From contig JAAYQR010000011.1 in assembly GCA_012519205.1 (NCBI GenBank), forward strand, positions 79,023 through 143,022: 64,000 nucleotides of DNA. The letters run 5' to 3'. A program made the translations under genes and the position numbers. How positions within the stretch are numbered: position 1 is the stretch's first letter; every line of letters starts with the position of its first letter. The notes under the pieces are model-generated. The model ran no database searches, was not told the origin of the DNA, and saw nothing but the letters and a program-made list of their open reading frames with translations. Positions 39,667 to 48,928 of this stretch are shown piece after piece. The stretch comes from Candidatus Epulonipiscium sp. (GTDB lineage Bacteria > Bacillota > Clostridia > Lachnospirales > Defluviitaleaceae).

Positions 39667-41568
39667 TTACATGCTAGCTAAACCGGGATGGGTTAAGGTG
39701 TACCAGATTATTAAAAGCACCAATGCTAAAACTAGTAGCGCAGCATCAGCACTAATCCCCGTTAGAGTAGCACCTCCAACCGTACCGTTTCTAGATTTGT
39801 TAAATTTATTAAGGGTGAGGCAAAGACGAGAACTTATAGTCTTTATTACTTCCCAAATATCTGTGGTTAAATAACAAAAAGTCTTTTCAAGTTTTTGAAA
39901 AATATAAATTATCCCCATACCATTCAACTTTCCTAAGCCCTCTAATGTTAACCAAATAGGGGGGGTCCAATGAAAAGCTCCCGTCCTAAGTCCCATCCAG
40001 CACACCAGTATACCAAGGGCTAAAGTAATTACCATGCCCATGACATCACTTAGATTCCAAAAAGAAAAATTAACCAAACTAGCTGCGGCATCTTCCATCC
40101 CTAAGGCTCTTGATACTGGCACAGCAATGATATTTGGAAAAAGTTTTGGTACAAGCCCTATTACTATCATAACTAATACCAATAATCCCATAGATATTTG
40201 CATCCGTGGGAACCTATCATCAGATACCTTAATCTTAGTAGGCTCCCCCAAAAATATTAAGTAGTATAACTTCGCAAATGATGCGGCTGTACCAACCCCT
40301 ACTAATAGAAACAGCCGTTCTACCCAAATAACCCAAGCTACACCACCTTCAGCAGCCAAACTAACCCCATGGTGAAGCAGAGTCTTACTAGCATAACCAT
40401 TAAGTCCCGGGGTACCGGTAATACCTAGTACCGCTAGAAACATTAGTATAGCAGTGATGGGGAAACGCCGTCTAAGCCCACCCAGCTTATACAAATTTGT
40501 CTCTTTCGAATGAATGTAAATAATACCAACACCTAAAAACAGGGCAACTTTAAATAAGGCATGGTTTACAATATGATAAATTGATCCCATTAATCCAAGT
40601 CCACCATCTAAACCTAGATAAAGACCAATACCTAATCCTAAAATGATATAACCCATTTGACTTACACTATGATAGGCTAAAAGCCGCTTAGCATCACTTT
40701 GAAGCAGTGCTGCTACAACACCTATTAGCATCGTACAGATACCAAGTATAGCTAGACTTGGACCAAGCCAAGACACTTCACTTCCTAGTCTTGTGCCCCA
40801 ACCTGCAAATTCCCCTACTCGTATTAGGCCATAAGCCCCTACCTTTATCAATAATCCCGATAAAAGCGCGCTGCTAGGGGTAGGTGCCGCTGAGTGTGCA
40901 TGGGGCAGCCAAAGATGCAAGGGCGCCATACCTGCCTTTATCCCAAACCCTATTACAAAAAGAACAATACTCCATGCGAAAAAGCGTGGATTTAAAGGAG
41001 TAATAGAGCCTACCCCAATATTTAGTGGAACATCTGTAGATATACCCATTAATACAATCCCTAAAGCTATAAAAAGACCACCAATTATACTAAAAAACAA
41101 ATAGAAATATCCAGCCTTAATAGCGCCTTTATCCCATCGATGTACAACCCAAAAATACGATACGACAGTCATCAGCTCAAAAAAAAGTAACATTGTAAGT
41201 AGGTTACCGGCTAAAAAAACTCCCAATACTGCCGTTAGGGTAAACAGCGTGCAAATCTCATAACCCTTTTTTCTGCCTTCATATTTCATATAGTCCGGTG
41301 CATATATTGAAACAACCAGCCAGAGGAAAGCTGCTAATACTACAAAAACCGCGGAGAGGGGATCCATGTGAAGGGCCAGGGTAAAGGGACCCGTTAAATC
41401 CATTTTATAAGTTAGTGACATGCCCCTAAAAACATCTCTAATGGTAAAACCTCCCATAGCAAGAACGATAGCACTGGCGATAAAAGGTATGTTTATTGAC
41501 CTTTCCCGCATTAGGGACATAATAAGTGCTCCTGCAAGGGGAACAGCTATAAGTATCGTAAGCAACAT
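39667..41568 (-). CDS. Proton-conducting antiporter subunit, Mrp/complex I type (third copy)
   Basis: A 633-residue membrane protein of the NuoL/NuoM/MrpA-D family with about 16 helices. Key channel residues are visible: the Glu in LLFFELMTV, the Lys in GFGIKAGMAPLHLWLPHAH, and later VKVGA and YHIVNHALFKVALF. It is longer than the two relatives upstream, with an extra C-terminal amphipathic region after a soluble linker. It is the last gene of the operon. Whether it moves protons or sodium cannot be read directly. Ribosome site TGGAGG. Confidence 0.88.
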   Translation of the reverse strand: MLLTILIAVPLAGALIMSLMRERSINIPFIASAIVLAMGGFTIRDVFRGMSLTYKMDLTGPFTLALHMDPLSAVFVVLAAFLWLVVSIYAPDYMKYEGRKKGYEICTLFTLTAVLGVFLAGNLLTMLLFFELMTVVSYFWVVHRWDKGAIKAGYFYLFFSIIGGLFIALGIVLMGISTDVPLNIGVGSITPLNPRFFAWSIVLFVIGFGIKAGMAPLHLWLPHAHSAAPTPSSALLSGLLIKVGAYGLIRVGEFAGWGTRLGSEVSWLGPSLAILGICTMLIGVVAALLQSDAKRLLAYHSVSQMGYIILGLGIGLYLGLDGGLGLMGSIYHIVNHALFKVALFLGVGIIYIHSKETNLYKLGGLRRRFPITAILMFLAVLGITGTPGLNGYASKTLLHHGVSLAAEGGVAWVIWVERLFLLVGVGTAASFAKLYYLIFLGEPTKIKVSDDRFPRMQISMGLLVLVMIVIGLVPKLFPNIIAVPVSRALGMEDAAASLVNFSFWNLSDVMGMVITLALGILVCWMGLRTGAFHWTPPIWLTLEGLGKLNGMGIIYIFQKLEKTFCYLTTDIWEVIKTISSRLCLTLNKFNKSRNGTVGGATLTGISADAALLVLALVLLIIWYTLTHPGLASM

Positions 41569-41585
41569 AACACTACCTCCATTCT

Positions 41586-43037
41586 TTAGAAAAACCAGTT
41601 GACAACAGCTTCAACTCCAGGCCAAACAACTCCAGGCCAAATCCCCATAAATACCGCTACTACGGTCAAAATCACAGTTGGGGTCAGCATAAAGAACGCC
41701 CTGCCCCCTGCCTCAGCTCTAGGCCCTTTTCTTCTTCCACGAAAGGCATTCACTATAACAGGTATAAAACAAACAGCATTAAGTATCCCGCTACCGATTA
41801 ACACCAAAGCAAGCGGCCACTTCCCTCCTGCGGCACTTCCTTTCATCAAGTAATATTTGCCCCAAAAGGTATTAAGGGGCAATATACCAATCATCCCCAA
41901 AGTAGCAATACTAAATATGGTCATTGTCTTAGGCAGATTCCAACCGATTTCACCCATTCTACTGATTTTAGTTTCGCCAGTCTGCTCAGCAATAATTCCC
42001 GCACAAAAAAAGAGTGTAATTTTTAACGTAGAATAACTAATCATATGCATTATAGCCCCCGCCAATCCCCATGGATGCAGCGTAAGAGCACCTAGTAAAA
42101 TATAGGATATATGACTGATGGTCTGGTAAGCCAAGCGTCGCTTTAACACATCTTGCCTGATGGCTATGATAACCCCCATCAAAATCGTAATGGCCACAAT
42201 CCAAATAAGAATAGTACTAAAACTTAGTTTTCCCATAAGTTCATAACCAAATATGGAATATACAACCCGTAAAATCCCATAAGCTCCTGAATAAACCACC
42301 GCTACCGCATGGAGCAAAGCACTCACCGGGGTCGGTGCTGCCATGGCTTCGGGTAGCCATTGATGTAATGGCATTACCGCTGCCTTTACACCAAATCCAA
42401 GAAAGAACAACAACAATAACCAATTAAGTTCCGGTCCATATAGATGGGCCAAAATAGGAGTGCCTGTAAACTCAAGATTCCCTGTCCAACTATAGGTGAT
42501 CACAATTGCAATCAAAATTGCCCCTGCACCGGAAAGACTATACATAATATATTTTGAACCAGCTTTCATGGCCTCTGGATTTCGTTCATGAATCACAAGG
42601 GGGTAGGTGGCAAAGGTAAGCAGTTCATAAAATAAATACAAAGCCACAAGATTGCCTGAAAAGGCTACCCCAAGCGTCATACTAAGAGATATAAGAAAAA
42701 ATATATAATATGTCCGTTGTTTTTGTTTTCCTTCCATATATCCAAAGGAGTATATAGCAGCAAAAAGCCATAAAGTAGAGGCAATTAATCCAAAAATAAT
42801 TCCTAATGGATCCGGAGCAAAACTCCATGCTAATCCTCCAAATTGACCGGCTATTTTGATATGCTTCCCTGCAAAAACCATATGGGCAACCCTCCAACTA
42901 AAAACCATACCGGATATAGTAGAAAGCGCAACAATAAGTTTGCGTAAATTATTTACCCGTTCTCCATCTCGGGGCATTAAAGCAACAATCAAGCCTCCAA
43001 TTATCCCACTTGATAAAGCTAGAATTAGATACAACAT
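41586..43037 (-). CDS. Proton-conducting antiporter subunit, MrpD/NuoM type (second copy)
   Basis: A 483-residue, ~14-helix protein related to MrpD and NuoM. Channel motifs include the Glu in LYLFYELLTF, the Lys in GFGVKAAVMPLHQWLPEAM, and the His/Lys stretch HMISYSTLKITLF. It begins 22 bases after the stop of the 498-residue MrpD copy and lies 17 bases before the last subunit. Three such subunits in one operon means up to three ion paths. Confidence 0.88.
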   Translation of the reverse strand: MLYLILALSSGIIGGLIVALMPRDGERVNNLRKLIVALSTISGMVFSWRVAHMVFAGKHIKIAGQFGGLAWSFAPDPLGIIFGLIASTLWLFAAIYSFGYMEGKQKQRTYYIFFLISLSMTLGVAFSGNLVALYLFYELLTFATYPLVIHERNPEAMKAGSKYIMYSLSGAGAILIAIVITYSWTGNLEFTGTPILAHLYGPELNWLLLLFFLGFGVKAAVMPLHQWLPEAMAAPTPVSALLHAVAVVYSGAYGILRVVYSIFGYELMGKLSFSTILIWIVAITILMGVIIAIRQDVLKRRLAYQTISHISYILLGALTLHPWGLAGAIMHMISYSTLKITLFFCAGIIAEQTGETKISRMGEIGWNLPKTMTIFSIATLGMIGILPLNTFWGKYYLMKGSAAGGKWPLALVLIGSGILNAVCFIPVIVNAFRGRRKGPRAEAGGRAFFMLTPTVILTVVAVFMGIWPGVVWPGVEAVVNWFF

Positions 43038-43059
43038 CTTTTAACTCCCCTTTCCCCTA

Positions 43060-44556
43060 TTAAAGCGTCAATAATTCGGCAGCTGCCCTATTGGCTAATT
43101 CTAGTAAAGGTCCCGGTATAACTCCTAAAATAATAACTGCTGCCGATAATAAAATAAGGGCGGTTTTTTGTGCTAATCCGGGATCTTTCCAATCTTTTTG
43201 TGGTGCCTGCTCAAAATAGGCAATCCTAATAACCGGAAGGAGATAAGCAGCACAAAAGATACTTCCTGCAATAATCACGATAATAGGAAGAATGGTCCCT
43301 GCCTCCAAACCTCCAAGGAGTAGATTCCATTTTCCAATGAAGCCAGAAAATAGGGGTATACCTATTAGACCTAAACTACCAATGGTAAAGGCTGTCGCTG
43401 TTATCGGCATTTTTCTGCCAATGCCGGCTAATTCATTAATATTTTTCTTGCCTGTAGCAGCAATCATAGCCCCTGCTGCCAAAAACAAGGTCGATTTTAT
43501 CACTGCATGACTGGCCAAGTAAAACAATGTACCTGTTAATCCCCTAGTATTTACAAGGCCTAAACCAAGAAAAATATATCCCATCTGGGCCACCGTAGAA
43601 AAGGCAAGCCTACGTTTTAATTCTTCCTGTTTAAGAGCCGATATGGAACCGGCTATAATGGCAACCGTTCCTGTCAGAACTAACATCTTATCTATGGCAA
43701 AACTTTTTAATAAAGTGGGCCCAAATACGGTATATAGGATTTTTAAAAGACAGATTAAATAGCCCTTTACGGCAAGTCCGGACAAAATAGCACTAGCCGG
43801 TGAAGGGGCTGATGAATGGGCATCTGGTAGCCAAACATGCAGTGGAAAAAGGGCTGATTTCACCCCAAAACCTACTAATAAAAAACTAGCTGCCATCCAT
43901 ACCACATGGGGATTATTCTGCCAAATAGTCGCCAATTCCGAAGAGGCAAATCCCATATTAAGATTACCGGTAATAATATATATAAAACCAATCCCCCCTA
44001 ATACCAAAGCAGAACCGAGAGTCGCCAGTATCAAATACGTAAAAGCAGCCTCAGCAGCCCTAGGGTGATTCCGCGAACTTACTAAGCCACAACAGCTTAG
44101 GGTAGCTACTTCTACTAAAACGAAAACATTAAAAAGGTCATTCGTTAGAGCCATCCCAGCTAGGGTACCACATAATAATAAAAAGAGCACATAAAACCTA
44201 GCCACCCGTTCCTTAGCCCCTACCTCTTTTGTAAGGTTATCCTTAGCAAATAATGCAATAGGCAAACTAACCCCAGCTACAACCAATAGGAAAAAAACCC
44301 CTAGATTACCTGCCTTAAGTTCTATACCCCAGGGTGCTTCCCAACCCCCTAAACGGTATATTATCGGAATTCCCTCTTTTTGTAAAAAAACTATAGATGC
44401 CAAATATCCTGCACCTATAAGCATTAAGACCTCGATAAAAATAACCAAGCCTTCCACTAACCGCATTCGTTTAGCAAGGGTTGGTAGAATGAATGCAATA
44501 AATAAAGGAGCGATAATAACAAATACCGGCAAATTAGCTGTCACTGTTTCCGCCAT
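43060..44556 (-). CDS. mrpD: Na+/H+ antiporter subunit MrpD (MnhD)
   Basis: A 498-residue antiporter-type subunit, closest in position to MrpD/MbhH because it directly follows MrpC. It has the Glu in FNVFVLVEVATL, the Lys in GFGVKSALFPLHVWLPDAH and the ASHAVIKSTLFL lysine helix. Its ATG overlaps the end of mrpC by 23 bases, indicating coupling. It is expected to form an ion channel of the complex. Confidence 0.9.
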   Translation of the reverse strand: MAETVTANLPVFVIIAPLFIAFILPTLAKRMRLVEGLVIFIEVLMLIGAGYLASIVFLQKEGIPIIYRLGGWEAPWGIELKAGNLGVFFLLVVAGVSLPIALFAKDNLTKEVGAKERVARFYVLFLLLCGTLAGMALTNDLFNVFVLVEVATLSCCGLVSSRNHPRAAEAAFTYLILATLGSALVLGGIGFIYIITGNLNMGFASSELATIWQNNPHVVWMAASFLLVGFGVKSALFPLHVWLPDAHSSAPSPASAILSGLAVKGYLICLLKILYTVFGPTLLKSFAIDKMLVLTGTVAIIAGSISALKQEELKRRLAFSTVAQMGYIFLGLGLVNTRGLTGTLFYLASHAVIKSTLFLAAGAMIAATGKKNINELAGIGRKMPITATAFTIGSLGLIGIPLFSGFIGKWNLLLGGLEAGTILPIIVIIAGSIFCAAYLLPVIRIAYFEQAPQKDWKDPGLAQKTALILLSAAVIILGVIPGPLLELANRAAAELLTL

Positions 44557-44935
44557 CCCCTAACACCTCATTTCTCATCTTCGCTATTTTCCGAGCATTT
44601 GTAGTTCCATAAGATTGATGTAACCGAATAATAAGTGCCAAAGCAAAGGCTGTTACACTGACACTAACAACTATACCCGTCAACATTAATGCTGATGGGA
44701 GAGGATTAATATATACGGGACTAGGCTGATTTCCATCAAGAATTGGCACAGCCCCTCCTCTAATATTACCCCCGGCAATAAACATAATAAAAATAGAACT
44801 TTCCATAATATTTATTCCAATCAATTTTTTAAACAAATTGTCCCGAGTCAGAACAGTAAGTACTCCAATAATAAACAAAACAACCGCAAAGGTATATGGA
44901 TAATTGATGATTAGTTTTTCGAGAAATGTCCTCAT
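44534..44935 (-). CDS. mrpC: Na+/H+ antiporter subunit MrpC (NuoK-like)
   Basis: A 133-residue, three-helix protein related to NuoK. Visible: INIMESSIFIMFIAGG, with the membrane Glu, and ALMLTGIVVSVSVTAFALALI. It overlaps mrpB at the start (ATGA-type junction) and mrpD at the end. Confidence 0.9.
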   Translation of the reverse strand: MRTFLEKLIINYPYTFAVVLFIIGVLTVLTRDNLFKKLIGINIMESSIFIMFIAGGNIRGGAVPILDGNQPSPVYINPLPSALMLTGIVVSVSVTAFALALIIRLHQSYGTTNARKIAKMRNEVLGDGGNSDS

Positions 44936-45357
44936 ATTTCCTCCTCCTTCATTGTAAAAAACAAAGTTACCATGGTACTGGCTACCCTAATACCAACACC
45001 TAGGCCAAGGAGAGAAATAAGCCCTCCAGAAGAAAGGGTTCCCGGCACACCTAAATCAAATCCCCCCAGCTTATTCGCCAAAAAGGGGACCCCTCTGATA
45101 ATTCCTACCATTCCCATGATACCGTACCATAGGGTACCATAACTCTCTGTCCAAATCAGAACCTTTTCAGGAAGCTTAGCACGGCCTTTTTCCATGCCAT
45201 AAATTGTAGAATATGCGATAAAACTAAGCCCCACTATAATTCCCCCTGCAAAGGAACCCCCGGGGGAAATATGGCCATGGAGAATTACATAAATCCCATA
45301 TATACACATAAGAGGGAAAATTATAGCAGTTACTCTTTTTAAAATAAAATCCTTCAT
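44932..45357 (-). CDS. mrpB: Na+/H+ antiporter subunit MrpB
   Basis: A 141-residue, four-helix protein with the MnhB domain: PLMCIYGIYVILHGHISPGGSFAGG is split over helices and the HGHxxPGG-type turn is diagnostic. Its start overlaps the stop of the MbhE-like gene. Confidence 0.9.
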   Translation of the reverse strand: MKDFILKRVTAIIFPLMCIYGIYVILHGHISPGGSFAGGIIVGLSFIAYSTIYGMEKGRAKLPEKVLIWTESYGTLWYGIMGMVGIIRGVPFLANKLGGFDLGVPGTLSSGGLISLLGLGVGIRVASTMVTLFFTMKEEEI

Positions 45358-45650
45358 TAATCATTCCCCCTTGCTTTATAGGATTTTAAAGTAATAACCA
45401 CAGCAAGAGCTGCTGTAAAAAGTACAATTGTCTCGAACATCGTATCGTATGCCCTATAATCAAGCACAATAGCAGTCACCATATTAGGAACTCCAGTATC
45501 TTCTAAGGCCTCGTTAATATAACGCTTAGAAACCTGATTATGCACAGGGTTATCTGGCATCCCATAAGGTGGCAATTCCGCCACCGCTATTAAAACACCA
45601 TAGGTTCCTAGTAAAACTATAATTAAAATCAACAAGTTTCTTATTTTCAA
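45357..45650 (-). CDS. MbhE-like antiporter subunit
   Basis: A 97-residue two-helix protein. The second part, PNMVTAIVLDYRAYDTMFET, is the signature of MbhE / the region corresponding to part of MrpA in fused versions. A TTG start at 45650 is chosen because GGAGGAG lies directly before it; an earlier ATG at 45710 would overlap the MbhD-like gene and has no site. That MbhD and MbhE are separate genes, as in archaeal Mbh-type modules, distinguishes this operon from the classical seven-gene Mrp. Confidence 0.85.
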   Translation of the reverse strand: MKIRNLLILIIVLLGTYGVLIAVAELPPYGMPDNPVHNQVSKRYINEALEDTGVPNMVTAIVLDYRAYDTMFETIVLFTAALAVVITLKSYKARGND

Positions 45651-45652
45651 TA

Positions 45653-45904
45653 TTACTCCTCCTTTCGGCCGGTGCGAAAAACAACCACCATCATCAGGAC
45701 GGTCATACAAATTCCTGCAGCAGCCTCCGTGACAGCAAGATCAGGAGTATTCATCTGTAGCCATATAAGAACCATAACCAAACTGTATGCACCATAAATG
45801 ATAACCGCATGCAAAAGATCTCTAATAAAATACATAGCCAAAGACGCCATCACTAGGATGAGCAGTAGAACCATAATCCAATAATCTGTAATTATAAACT
45901 CCAT
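45653..45904 (-). CDS. MbhD-like (DUF4040) antiporter subunit
   Basis: An 83-residue, three-helix protein with the DUF4040 motif NTPDLAVTEAAAGICMT, which corresponds to a C-terminal piece of long MrpA proteins. It follows mrpG with a gap of four bases; the ribosome site is GAAGGGG. Confidence 0.88.
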   Translation of the reverse strand: MEFIITDYWIMVLLLILVMASLAMYFIRDLLHAVIIYGAYSLVMVLIWLQMNTPDLAVTEAAAGICMTVLMMVVVFRTGRKEE

Positions 45905-45908
45905 ATGC

Positions 45909-46220
45909 TCACCCCTTCCTCAGTTTTGTGTCCTTTACAGGTTTTATACCATGTATCAGACCTGCTTTTGCTACTAGATGGGTCATTGTAGGATTGATTA
46001 TCCAAAATAGCAATAAAATAACCCCTAATTTTATTCGCAAAATCCAGTTAGGACTAAGCAAGAAAAGCCCTACCCCTATAAGTCCCACCCCTAGGGTATC
46101 ACCAATTCCCACTGAATGAATACGAGTATAGGGATCCGGAAATTTAAACAATCCAAGGGTTCCTAGTCCAAAGGCTATAAAAGAACCTATAAAACAAATA
46201 GCTACTATTAATCTAATCAT
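45909..46220 (-). CDS. mrpG: Na+/H+ antiporter subunit MrpG
   Basis: A 103-residue, three-helix MnhG domain protein with GTLGLFKFPDPYTRIHSVG and the later NPTMTHLVAKAG. The ATG at 46220 overlaps the end of mrpF and follows GGAGAGG; a start at 46250 is possible but has no site. Confidence 0.88.
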   Translation of the reverse strand: MIRLIVAICFIGSFIAFGLGTLGLFKFPDPYTRIHSVGIGDTLGVGLIGVGLFLLSPNWILRIKLGVILLLFWIINPTMTHLVAKAGLIHGIKPVKDTKLRKG

Positions 46221-46524
46221 CGGAAGACACTTCCTCTCCGTCACCTTCAAAGCCCTTAAGCCCCGATATCCTAAGCTGCCAATCCCCTGGGGTAAATACC
46301 CTAAGTATCCAAAGGCTACCTACAAATCCGCATAGCATAAAGACAAAGGCAACATCAATAAATCCATACTCTTTTCTAAAAAAAGCCATTAATAAGATAA
46401 TCATACATACTTTACTGGTAATTGCATTGATAGCAATAAGACGATCCATGGCCGTAGGGCCTATAATACCCCTACAAAGTACCAGAAGAATCAGCATCAT
46501 GAGCCCTGCTAGTATCCACTGCAT
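46213..46524 (-). CDS. mrpF: Na+/H+ antiporter subunit MrpF
   Basis: A 103-residue, three-helix MnhF protein with RGIIGPTAMDRLIAINAITS, the family signature. Its start lies inside the last codons of mrpE (53-base overlap) with GGAGGGAG before it. Confidence 0.9.
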   Translation of the reverse strand: MQWILAGLMMLILLVLCRGIIGPTAMDRLIAINAITSKVCMIILLMAFFRKEYGFIDVAFVFMLCGFVGSLWILRVFTPGDWQLRISGLKGFEGDGEEVSSDD

Positions 46525-47026
46525 ACTTCTCCCTCCTTTTTTGTATTCCTATCTCCAATTTTCTAATCTCATCAATCATCCTCCAATGGGGTAGGCCCAT
46601 CGCATTTTCTTTTGTAAGGGCATGAACAATAAACCTGCCGGTTTCAGGATCAATATCGATAGTTACCGTGCCTGGGGTAATAGTAATACAGGTGGCAAGT
46701 AGTATTCTTCCCCAATTACTTTTAATATGAGGCTGCATCACTACAAATACAGGACTTACCGCCGGATTAGAAAATAACAAAGTTTTAGCTACAAGAACAT
46801 TAGATTCGATAATATAACCTACTAAGAATATAAGACAACGCCCAAGAAGTGCCAGTTCCTTTAAGGAAAGTATAATAGGCAGCCTTGGATTAAGATCCCT
46901 CCAAAACCAAACAACAATTAAGGTAATAATCATACTGGCAAAAATATGCTGTATATCAAACTCTGCAGAAATCATCATACTAAAAAGCAGCATTAAGACA
47001 AAGAAAATAAATGTTCGTTTCCACAT
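46472..47026 (-). CDS. mrpE: Na+/H+ antiporter subunit MrpE
   Basis: A 184-residue MnhE protein: two or three N-terminal helices and a cytosolic domain with ATCITITPGTVTIDIDPE, the conserved TxTPGT core. First Mrp gene, 15 bases after the SulP gene; ribosome site GAGGAGGG. Confidence 0.9.
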   Translation of the reverse strand: MWKRTFIFFVLMLLFSMMISAEFDIQHIFASMIITLIVVWFWRDLNPRLPIILSLKELALLGRCLIFLVGYIIESNVLVAKTLLFSNPAVSPVFVVMQPHIKSNWGRILLATCITITPGTVTIDIDPETGRFIVHALTKENAMGLPHWRMIDEIRKLEIGIQKRREKYAVDTSRAHDADSSGTL

Positions 47027-47041
47027 AATATCCCTCCTCTT

Positions 47042-48571
47042 TTAAGAGACAAGCACCTGTTTGTTTTGACTATCTCGAACTTCTTCTCTAGATGCCCTTT
47101 GCACAGCAGTGCCTAAATTCTTGCAAACCTTTAATTTTCCTAGGCTTTCTACTACACCCATTCTTATCAACATTCGGAGGGGTTTCCTATTAAGGCCTCC
47201 TATATATATGCTCCTGCCTTCCTTTTGCAACCGGTTAACGAAATCCTGAAGGGCCAACGCTGCAGTTTCATCTATAACTGGTACATCTGAAAGGTCCAAT
47301 ACTAAAATAGCTTTTTCAATCCCTTTCTTTACTTGTTTTCTCATATTTTCTACCCCTACAAAAAACAAAGGCCCATGAAAGGCAATTACTTCAATGTCGG
47401 GCCGAATGGAGATAAGAGAATCTATCTCTTTCTTTTTCCCAAATACCTTCTTATAGGGTAGGGTAGCCAGTTCTATCAATACCACGACACCCGCCAAGGC
47501 AACCCCTATGGCTACAGCAATAGTTAAATCTTTCATCACAGTCAATATGGTGGTAATCGTCATAATCGTTCCGTAGGTCCAACTTGCACGTGGAATCAAC
47601 CTTAAACTCTTCCAATCTGCAGTTCTGATCGAAGCAACCATCAAAATAGCTGCCAAAGATGCCAGCGGTATCCTCTTAACGAAGGGACTAAAAACTAAAA
47701 TCATCAATAAAAGAAAAACAGAATGTAATATACTTGAAAGCTTGGTGCGCCCTCCACTATGGACATTAACCCCCGAACGGGCAACGGCCCCCGATACAGG
47801 TATGCCGCCAATTAAAGTAGAAGCAATATTACCTAGGCCTTGCCCAATCAGTTCCCTATTGCTATTATGCTGAACACCAATCATTCCATCTGTAACCTCT
47901 GCTGATAGCAGGGCCGAGATGCTGCCTAGAAGACAAATCGTTAATGCAGGCATAATCAGATGGGCAATTTCACCAAAAGGCATGATACCGATTGCTAATT
48001 TGGGTATACTAAAAGGAAGCTCCCCTACAATATGAGGGCTATGAATAAAAAGTTCATTAGCAATCGAACCTGCTACAAGACCAAATAAAGATTCTGGTAC
48101 TCTCTCTAAAAAACGTAATGAAAATATAATTACAATAGTGGTAATGATGGTTATTGAAATTGCTGCTCTAGCATCACCGATAGCCGTCATAAAAAATAAT
48201 ATAGATACCCCATTTGTAAATCCTGCAATCACTGGGCGGGGTAAATACTTAACAAATCCCCCTAAGCGAAATAAGCCTAAAAATATCTGCATTAATCCCG
48301 CCAAAGCACCGGCAAGTAGCATACCGCCAACCCCATACTGACCAACAATACTAACCAAAACTGCCATCATTGCACCAGTAGGACCGGTAATTTGCACCCC
48401 GCAGCCTCCAAATATAGCTGCAATCAGGCCACCGAAAATAGATGCATATAACCCCGCCACAGCCCCTGCTCCGCTGGCGATTCCGAAGGCCAATGCAAGG
48501 GGAAGGGCTACAACTGCCGCCGTGACCCCTCCTACTACGTCATTTTTTATACGATTCCATAAATTTTTCAA
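47042..48571 (-). CDS. SulP (SLC26) family anion transporter with STAS domain
   Basis: A ~509-residue transporter: about 12-14 helices beginning DVVGGVTAAVVALPLALAFG, with the ITGPTGAMMAVL substrate-site segment, then a C-terminal STAS domain (about 385-495; ILVLDLSDVPVIDETAALAL). Family members move sulfate, bicarbonate or other anions, some with sodium. Placement as first gene of an Mrp-type antiporter operon suggests sodium-coupled anion (for example bicarbonate) import paired with sodium export; this is inference. A TTG at 48571 after GGGGGAG is the best start; an upstream ATG at 48619 lies in the riboswitch terminator. Confidence 0.88.
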   Translation of the reverse strand: MKNLWNRIKNDVVGGVTAAVVALPLALAFGIASGAGAVAGLYASIFGGLIAAIFGGCGVQITGPTGAMMAVLVSIVGQYGVGGMLLAGALAGLMQIFLGLFRLGGFVKYLPRPVIAGFTNGVSILFFMTAIGDARAAISITIITTIVIIFSLRFLERVPESLFGLVAGSIANELFIHSPHIVGELPFSIPKLAIGIMPFGEIAHLIMPALTICLLGSISALLSAEVTDGMIGVQHNSNRELIGQGLGNIASTLIGGIPVSGAVARSGVNVHSGGRTKLSSILHSVFLLLMILVFSPFVKRIPLASLAAILMVASIRTADWKSLRLIPRASWTYGTIMTITTILTVMKDLTIAVAIGVALAGVVVLIELATLPYKKVFGKKKEIDSLISIRPDIEVIAFHGPLFFVGVENMRKQVKKGIEKAILVLDLSDVPVIDETAALALQDFVNRLQKEGRSIYIGGLNRKPLRMLIRMGVVESLGKLKVCKNLGTAVQRASREEVRDSQNKQVLVS

Positions 48572-48602
48572 AATGCTCCCCCCATTAGAATTATGAACAT
48601 GC

Positions 48603-48790
48603 AAAAAAAGCGCAGGCAAAGTCTTATAGACTAAAACTCAACGCTTGGATTACTCCTACGAGGTTAGCTGACGGATTCGGGCACCCAAGTCGCCCTACCT
48701 GATAATCAGGATTCACCCCAATTATGGGTCCCCCGTTTCTAATATGGAATTCGGAGATGACGTTATTTATTATTTTAATTTCCTGTACTC
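48603..48790 (-). promoter_or_regulatory. c-di-AMP riboswitch (ydaO/yuaA type) with terminator
   Basis: On the minus strand the leader contains the conserved ydaO blocks in order: AAACGGGGGACCCA, TTGGGGTGAATC, GGTAGGG, then GCCCGAATCCGTCAGCTAAC followed by CTCGTAGGAG. A terminator follows (48603-48647: AAGCG…CGCTT stem with an inner TAGTCTATAAGACTT hairpin, then TTTTTTT). The class turns genes off when c-di-AMP is high and usually controls potassium, osmolyte and cell-wall genes. Here it controls SulP and the Mrp antiporter. Confidence 0.93.
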
Positions 48791-48792
48791 CC

Positions 48793-48820
48793 ATCATAGC
48801 ATATACCCTACTTAAGTCAA
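48793..48820 (-). promoter_or_regulatory. Promoter of the c-di-AMP riboswitch-SulP-Mrp transcript
   Basis: Minus-strand TTGACT (48815-48820), 16-base spacer, TATGAT (48793-48798), directly before the aptamer and 34 bases after tRNA-Pro. Confidence 0.65.
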
Positions 48821-48853
48821 GAGATAAAGGGGCCCTATAGGAATAAAAAGTAA

Positions 48854-48928
48854 TCGGGATGACAGGATTCGAACCTGCGACCTCTTGGTCCCGAACCAAG
48901 CGCTCTAGCCAAGCTGAGCCACATCCCG
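48854..48928 (-). tRNA. tRNA-Pro (anticodon CGG)
   Basis: Cloverleaf on the minus strand: acceptor CGGGATG/CATCCCG, D-arm GGCTCAGCTTGGCTAGAGC, anticodon loop TTCGGGA, T-arm with GGTTCGAATCC. CCA is not encoded. Confidence 0.95.

Noticed and set aside
39667..48571. Membrane-bound hydrogenase or complex I operon
   Set aside because: The subunit order resembles Mbh-type modules, but no hydrogenase, NuoB/C/D/H/I or ferredoxin-type subunit follows; the operon ends at a terminator near 39606.
48624..48899. 91-codon frame on the minus strand
   Set aside because: It runs through tRNA-Pro and the c-di-AMP riboswitch; the apparent protein is translated RNA structure.
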